NCBI GenBank assembly: GCA_964538025.1
Contig: CAZICZ010000011.1
Location: forward strand, 43,993-107,992
Direction of reading: 5' to 3'
Source: UBA5078 sp964538025
Lineage (GTDB): Bacteria; Pseudomonadota; Gammaproteobacteria; Pseudomonadales; Pseudohongiellaceae
Length of the DNA: 64,000 bases
The position numbers were made by a program, and so were the translations under genes. Below are positions 59,362 through 64,000 of this stretch, in pieces (the stretch's first letter is position 1; each line of letters starts with the position of its first letter). Below the pieces are notes generated by a model. It was not told where the DNA came from, did no database searches, and saw only the letters and a program-made list of their open reading frames with translations.

Positions 59362-60210
59362 TTAGGAGGAAACGGTCAGGATGCCGCCACACAAGCGACA
59401 GAAGGTGGCATCGCTCTGGTGGTCACCGGCATGGCAATGTGGGCAACTGCGGTCATTGCTGCGCGAAGGAGCGCCCTTGCCCTGCATCTCGTGCATCAGT
59501 TCCGCCCCGATGATGCCGGTGGGCACGGCGATGATGGCGTAGCCGCAGATCATGGCCAGTGCGGCGATCGTCTGGCCCAGCGGAGTATGGGGTGCGATGT
59601 CGCCATAGCCCACCGTGGTGATGGTGACGATGGCCCAGTAGATGCTCACGGGGATGTTGTGGAAGCCGTTTTCTGGCCCCTCAATGATGAACATGGTGGT
59701 GCCGAACACGATGATCAGGTTCAGCACGACAAACATGAACACAAGGATTTTGCGCCGGGAGTTCACCAGCGCGGTGAACAGCAGGTTAGCCTCGCCGATG
59801 TAGCGGAACAGTTTCAGGATACGGAACACGCGCAGCACCCGCAGGATGCGGATCACCACCAGGAAGTTGGCGGACGGGTAGAGGAAGGCGATGTAGGTCG
59901 GCAGGATCGAGAGCAGGTCGATGAGCCCGTAGAAGCTGAAGACGTAGCGTGCCGGGCGCGGCGAGCTGTAGATGCGCAGGCCATACTCCAGCGTAAACAG
60001 CAGCGTGAACAACCATTCAAGACGGTACAGAAAACGGTCCGTCGCTGCACTCTGCATCTCCACGGAGTCCACTATCACGGCCAGCACGCTGGCAACGATG
60101 ACGCAGATCAGGCCAATATCGAAGGCTTTTCCGGCGGGGGTGTCGTACTCGAAGATGACGCGGTGAATGCGCTCCCTCAGGGGGAGGGCAGGCGTGGGTG
60201 TGGCAGACAT
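59362..60210 (-). CDS. Voltage-gated potassium channel with C-terminal zinc ribbon
   Basis: Six-segment ion channel of the inner membrane, 282 aa. S4 is rich in Arg at every third position (VVIRILRVLRVFRILKLFRY), the pore has TITTVGYGDIAP (selectivity filter TVGYGD) and the last helix is ALAMICGYAIIAVPTGIIGA. The C-terminus is a four-Cys zinc ribbon (CPHCHAG and FCRLCGG), which replaces the usual RCK/TrkA-N domain. The K+ selectivity follows from the filter; gating is inferred. Confidence 0.9.
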   Translation of the reverse strand: MSATPTPALPLRERIHRVIFEYDTPAGKAFDIGLICVIVASVLAVIVDSVEMQSAATDRFLYRLEWLFTLLFTLEYGLRIYSSPRPARYVFSFYGLIDLLSILPTYIAFLYPSANFLVVIRILRVLRVFRILKLFRYIGEANLLFTALVNSRRKILVFMFVVLNLIIVFGTTMFIIEGPENGFHNIPVSIYWAIVTITTVGYGDIAPHTPLGQTIAALAMICGYAIIAVPTGIIGAELMHEMQGKGAPSRSNDRSCPHCHAGDHQSDATFCRLCGGILTVSS

Positions 60211-60268
60211 TGGCGGGCTTCCGGCTGGCTACAATGGCGGACACTGTAGCCGAAGCCGTGGCATGACG

Positions 60269-61693
60269 CTACCGCGCCCCCTGGTCGCCCGCTTCCCAGC
60301 CCCCGCCGAGCGCCTGATACAGGGCCACGGTGGTATTGAGCTGGGAAAGCTTGTTGTCGAGGTAGCTGTTGCGGGTGGAAAACAGGGTGTTCTGGGAGCT
60401 GAGCACGGTCTGGAAATCGGCCACGCCTTCCTGATACCGCACCTGCGCAATGCGGAAGGATTCCTCGGCGGCGCTCAGGTTCTGCAGGGCGACTGCCACC
60501 AACTCGTTCTGGACGCGTCTGTTGTTCAGCAACACCTCGACCTCATTGAAGGCCGCCAGAACCGCCTTGCGGTAATCCGCCAGACTGTTCTCGAGGCTCA
60601 GGCGGGCGCGTTCGACATTGCGCTGCCGCTGCCCGTTGTCCAGCAGGGTCTGCAGCACGTTGGCGTTCAGGTTGAGGAAATTATCGGGCGAGCTGAGCAG
60701 GGAGGTCAGCGAGGTGCTGCTGGCGCTCAGGTTGCCGGTCAGGGCAATGGCGGGGAACAGGGCGCTGCGCACCACATCCACATTCGCGGTGGCGCTGCGC
60801 AGCGCGGCTTCGGCCTGCACGAGGTCGGGGCGGCGCAGCAACAGGGCAGAGGGCAGGCCGGGCTGAATCTCGGGCACGGCGATATCCTGCAGAGTGTTCC
60901 CGTTGACGCTGAAGCTTTGCACGCCCTGGCCCGTCAGCAGGGCGAGTGAGGCAATGGCCGAGAGTTCGCTCTGCTTCAGGCTGCTCAGGCTTGCCATCTC
61001 GCGTTGCAGGGCGATCTGTTGTTGCAGGGCCTCAATCGGCACTGCGACGCCCGCCTCCACGCGCGCGTTGGCGATATTGGCGATGGCCTGGGCGTTCTGC
61101 ACGTTCTGCTCGGCGGCCGCAATCTTGTCGCGGATCAGCAGCAGCTGAAAATAGGTGGAGGCCGAGGTGCCGAAGGTGGTCAGGGTGAGGTCGGCAATCT
61201 GCGCCTCGCGCGAGGCATAGTCGGCCACCGCCTTGGTGTAGATAGCGGGACGTGCCAGCAGATTGCCGTAAGACGCGGAGGCTCCCAGAGCGATGGGCGT
61301 GGCCGGGCTGTTGCTGTTGCTCGCGCCGTCCACGCGCGATTCGCTGTAGGACGCGCCGGTGCCCAGTGTCACACTCCAGGTAGGCAGCAGTTCGAAACCG
61401 GCCTCGCGCAGGGTCAGCTGGGCAGACTCGAGGTTGCGGCGGTTGTTGGCAAGGTCGAGGTTCTGCTGGGCGATGGTGTCGATCAGTGCGCTCAGTTCGG
61501 GGGCGGCAAAATTCTCCCACCAGCGCTGCGTGGGAAACTCGGCGTTGCCGCTGTCATTGATAACGCTCCACTGCATCGGCACGTCCTGTTCCGGCAGCGC
61601 GGGCGGTTCGCTCTTCAGCGCGCAGGCACTCAGCAACAGGCTGCCGCCCGCGGCGAGCGTCCATTGGAACGTGCGTAATAAAATCGGTGTCAT
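60269..61693 (-). CDS. Outer membrane efflux lipoprotein (NodT/TolC family)
   Basis: Trimeric outer membrane exit duct of a tripartite efflux pump. From ATG 61693 it is 474 aa with a lipoprotein signal (LAAGGSLLLSACAL) and two OEP repeats: the first has NNRRNLESAQLTLREAGFEL, the second has LLRRPDLVQAEAALRSATANV. It lies 13 bp after macB on the same strand, so it is probably co-expressed with the macA and macB genes upstream. Confidence 0.92.
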   Translation of the reverse strand: MTPILLRTFQWTLAAGGSLLLSACALKSEPPALPEQDVPMQWSVINDSGNAEFPTQRWWENFAAPELSALIDTIAQQNLDLANNRRNLESAQLTLREAGFELLPTWSVTLGTGASYSESRVDGASNSNSPATPIALGASASYGNLLARPAIYTKAVADYASREAQIADLTLTTFGTSASTYFQLLLIRDKIAAAEQNVQNAQAIANIANARVEAGVAVPIEALQQQIALQREMASLSSLKQSELSAIASLALLTGQGVQSFSVNGNTLQDIAVPEIQPGLPSALLLRRPDLVQAEAALRSATANVDVVRSALFPAIALTGNLSASSTSLTSLLSSPDNFLNLNANVLQTLLDNGQRQRNVERARLSLENSLADYRKAVLAAFNEVEVLLNNRRVQNELVAVALQNLSAAEESFRIAQVRYQEGVADFQTVLSSQNTLFSTRNSYLDNKLSQLNTTVALYQALGGGWEAGDQGAR

Positions 61694-61706
61694 GGGTCCT
61701 GCTTCC

Positions 61707-63749
61707 TTATTCGTTCGCGAGCGCGACCACCGGGTCGAGCCTGGCCGCCTTGCGGGCGGGCATGAATCCAAAAATGAGCCCCGTGGCCGTGGCGCTGCAA
61801 AAGGCCAGAATCATCGGGGTGGAGGTGAACTTGATGGCCACGCCGAAGGACTGCATCGCCAGCCCGATGCCGATCCCGAGCGCGATGCCGATGATGCCCC
61901 CCACGCCGGAGACGACGATGGCCTCCGACAAAAATTGCGACAGGATGTCCTTCTGCCGGGCGCCGGTGGCCATGCGAATGCCGATCTCCCGCGTTCGCTC
62001 GGTGACGGACACCAGCATGATGTTCATCACGCCGATCCCGCCCACCAGCAGAGAAATGGCGGCCACGGATCCCAGCAACATGGTCATGGTGTCCTGCGAG
62101 GCGGACACGGTGTCCAGGAGTTCCGCGCTATTGAAGATGCGGAAATCCTCGGTGCCGTGGCGCACGATCATGAACTCCCGCAGCCGCGCCTCGGTCGTGT
62201 CAATCTGATTGATGTCATCCACCGCCACGGTGATGGAGCGCGCAAAGGTCTGGCCAAACAGCCGCAGCGCGCCGGTGCGCAGTGGCACGAACACGGCATC
62301 GTCCTGGTCGTTGCCGCCAAACCCTGAAGAGCCCTTGCGGGTCAGCACGCCGATAATCTGGAACGGCACGTTGCGAATCAGGATGTATTCCCCCAGCGGG
62401 TTCTGGCCGTCCGGAAACATTTCCTCCGCCACCGTGGCGCCGAGCACGGCGATGGCAACGTAGTCCTCGCTGTCCTCGCGGGTGAAGAACACGCCGCGCG
62501 CCAATGGCCAGTTGCGTATCTCGGGAAGGTTCTCGCCGGTGGCGGTCACCGTGGTCTGGTAGTCCTGGCGCCCATAGCGAACGGTGTAATTGCCTTGCAG
62601 CTCCGGCAGCGTGCCCAGCACGTTGGGCACGCCCTCGGCAATCGCATCGGCATCCTCGAAGCTGAGCGTGGAGGGCAGGGTGCGCCGCTGCCCCGGTATG
62701 CGCGCCGGTTGCAGCGTGAGCATATTGGTGCCCACTGCGCTGATGCGATCCACAATCTGCTGAGTGGCGCCCTCGCCGATGGCGAGCATGGCGACGACCG
62801 AGGCAACGCCGATCACGATGCCCAGCAGGGTGAGGATGGTGCGGAAAATATTGGAGGTCAGCGAACGCAGCGCCATGTTGATCGCTTCGCCGATGCCGGC
62901 CAGTGGCGAGGCGATCTTGCGATTCATGAACAGTTGCCGCAACTTCTGGTTTCCCTGCGGAACGAAGGGCTTGTCTTCGCGGCGGGTGTCGGCAATGACC
63001 TCCCCGTCGCGGAACTCGATGGTGCGGTCGGCCTGTGCGGCGATCTTCGGGTCATGGGTAATCAGGATGACGGTATGCCCCTGACGGGCGAGGTCCTGCA
63101 ACAGGGCCATGACCTCGATCCCGCTGCGCGAATCCAGTGCCCCAGTGGGTTCGTCTGCAAGAATGATGTTGCCGCCGTTCATCAGCGCCCGCGCGATGGA
63201 CACACGCTGCTGCTGACCGCCGGAGAGCTGACTGGGGCGGTGGTCCAGACGATCGCCCAGACCCAACGAGGTCAGCAAGGCCTCGGCCTTGACGCGGCGC
63301 TCGTTGTGGGAAAGACCGGCGTAGATCGCGGGGATCTCGACATTCTCTTCGGCATCGGCATTGGCCAGCAGGTTGTAACTCTGGAACACAAAGCCGAAGG
63401 CCTCGCGCCGCAGCCAGGCAAGATCGTCCGGATCGAAATGGCGGATATCACGCCCTGCAAACAGGTAGGTGCCGCTGGTCGGTTTGTCCAGACAGCCCAG
63501 GATGTTCATCATGGTGGACTTGCCGGAGCCGGACTGCCCGACGATGGCGACGAACTCGCCCATGTGAATCGTCAGGTTGATGCCTCGCAGCGCTTTGACC
63601 TCGACGCCGCCGCCCGTCACAAACGTGCGCGTGATATTGCGCAGCTCGATGATGGGGATGCTCAGGCTGGCGTCCGCCGCCTGTGGGCTCGCCGCCGGGC
63701 GTGACACGCCACCGTTCAGGGCACCGCCGTCAAGAACGCCCGCGCTCAT
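61707..63749 (-). CDS. macB: MacB family ABC transporter (ATPase-permease fusion)
   Basis: Efflux ABC transporter that works with a periplasmic adaptor and an outer membrane duct. The 680-aa product has an ATPase domain (about 28-260) with Walker A GQSGSGKSTMMNIL, signature LSGGQQQRVSIARAL and Walker B IILADEPTGALD, then a linker, a membrane segment near 310, a large periplasmic MacB_PCD domain and three C-terminal segments (FtsX-like) with GIRMATGARQKDILSQFL. It overlaps the macA stop (ATGA). Confidence 0.94.
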   Translation of the reverse strand: MSAGVLDGGALNGGVSRPAASPQAADASLSIPIIELRNITRTFVTGGGVEVKALRGINLTIHMGEFVAIVGQSGSGKSTMMNILGCLDKPTSGTYLFAGRDIRHFDPDDLAWLRREAFGFVFQSYNLLANADAEENVEIPAIYAGLSHNERRVKAEALLTSLGLGDRLDHRPSQLSGGQQQRVSIARALMNGGNIILADEPTGALDSRSGIEVMALLQDLARQGHTVILITHDPKIAAQADRTIEFRDGEVIADTRREDKPFVPQGNQKLRQLFMNRKIASPLAGIGEAINMALRSLTSNIFRTILTLLGIVIGVASVVAMLAIGEGATQQIVDRISAVGTNMLTLQPARIPGQRRTLPSTLSFEDADAIAEGVPNVLGTLPELQGNYTVRYGRQDYQTTVTATGENLPEIRNWPLARGVFFTREDSEDYVAIAVLGATVAEEMFPDGQNPLGEYILIRNVPFQIIGVLTRKGSSGFGGNDQDDAVFVPLRTGALRLFGQTFARSITVAVDDINQIDTTEARLREFMIVRHGTEDFRIFNSAELLDTVSASQDTMTMLLGSVAAISLLVGGIGVMNIMLVSVTERTREIGIRMATGARQKDILSQFLSEAIVVSGVGGIIGIALGIGIGLAMQSFGVAIKFTSTPMILAFCSATATGLIFGFMPARKAARLDPVVALANE

Positions 63750-64000
63750 CGGAAGCCTCCGAAGCCCCCGGGCGGGCCGAAGCCCTGCACGGGAGAATTC
63801 GCTGGGGCCGTGGCGGTCGGTGTCGCCTGGATAATGCCAGCCACGACCTGTTCGCCCGCTTCCAGCCCGTTGAGCACTTCGGCGCTGATGCGGCTGGTGA
63901 CACCGATCATTACGCGGCGCTCTTCCTCGGTGCCGTCCTCATGAATGACCTTCACCGTCGCGGGGCGCCGCGCCGGCATGCCGCCCGGGAACGCGCCTGC
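63746..64000 (-). CDS. macA: MacA-like periplasmic adaptor, C-terminal part (cut by window end)
   Basis: Only the last 84 codons lie in the window; the frame is open to base 64000. The end looks like an RND/MacA-type adaptor: VIHEDGTEEERRVMIGVTSR, then EVLNGLEAGEQVVAG, and a Gly/Phe/Pro-rich tail (GFGPPGGFGGFR). An upstream macA start is outside the window. Substrate unknown. Confidence 0.85.
   Translation of the reverse strand, partial: AGAFPGGMPARRPATVKVIHEDGTEEERRVMIGVTSRISAEVLNGLEAGEQVVAGIIQATPTATAPANSPVQGFGPPGGFGGFR

Overview
The window is a dense, GC-rich (by eye) stretch of bacterial chromosome, almost all of it core metabolism and cell-envelope genes. Gene content and order point to a gammaproteobacterium of the Pseudomonadales/Cellvibrionales kind. 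The guide blocks are trpA-accD-folC-SPOR-cvpA-purF, topA/lexA-nagZ-hpt, lolCDE-comEC-exbBD-msbA-lpxK-kdsB-ptp-murB, and a gacA-like gene followed by uvrC-pgsA-tRNA(Gly-Cys-Leu). I do not name a genus. I see no CRISPR array, rRNA, transposase, integrase or prophage.

Layout. 1-5.9 kb: trpA (its start codon is cut by the window edge), accD, folC, a DedD/SPOR cell-division protein, cvpA, purF. 5.9-17.4 kb: two MoxR AAA-ATPase modules facing each other, moxR-DUF58-transglutaminase on the plus strand and moxR-DUF58-DUF4381-BatA-BatB/C-BatD-yciH on the minus strand; they meet at overlapping stop codons. 17.6-21.2 kb: a DUF2835 gene, pyrD, a glutaredoxin-like gene, and on the minus strand tatD and an EAL-HDOD gene. 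21.3-28.8 kb: ilvE, topA, lexA with an SOS box, nagZ, hpt, mnmH. 29-32.8 kb: a small accessory-looking stretch with a Wzz/BY-kinase-like gene that carries an in-frame amber codon at its apparent N-terminus, a putative zinc-ribbon protein, a DUF4823 lipoprotein, a DUF1285 protein and a small lipoprotein. 33-37.7 kb: etfBA and rne, rne with a long leader. 38.6-51.5 kb: a serine-recombinase-like gene overlapping lolC, then lolD, lolE, comEC, exbBD, msbA, lpxK, a Trm112-like gene, kdsB, a low-molecular-weight phosphatase and murB. 51.6-55.3 kb: a GacA-like regulator, uvrC, pgsA and three tRNAs. 55.3-56.5 kb: an AT-richer island with an orphan TonB-N-like protein. 56.5-64 kb: a secreted cupin, a GGDEF protein, a secreted protein, a K+ channel and a TolC/MacB/MacA-type efflux cluster cut by the window end.

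How the genes work together. The 39-51.5 kb block is an envelope-assembly unit: lipoprotein release (LolCDE), lipid A flipping and 4'-phosphorylation (MsbA, LpxK), KDO activation (KdsB) and peptidoglycan precursor reduction (MurB), with ExbBD as a proton-driven motor. The two MoxR modules probably act as chaperone/VWA systems at the membrane. lexA carries a -10 element inside its own operator.

The most interesting signals are: (1) the gacA-position response regulator has lost the phospho-acceptor Asp and the conserved switch Thr and Lys of its receiver domain while keeping its DNA-binding domain; (2) the amber codon in the BY-kinase-like gene; (3) the recombinase-like gene coupled to lolC, lacking a catalytic Arg; (4) the TonB-N-like orphan in an AT-richer patch beside the tRNA cluster, next to a tRNA-like fragment. 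No complete new multi-gene system is evident.
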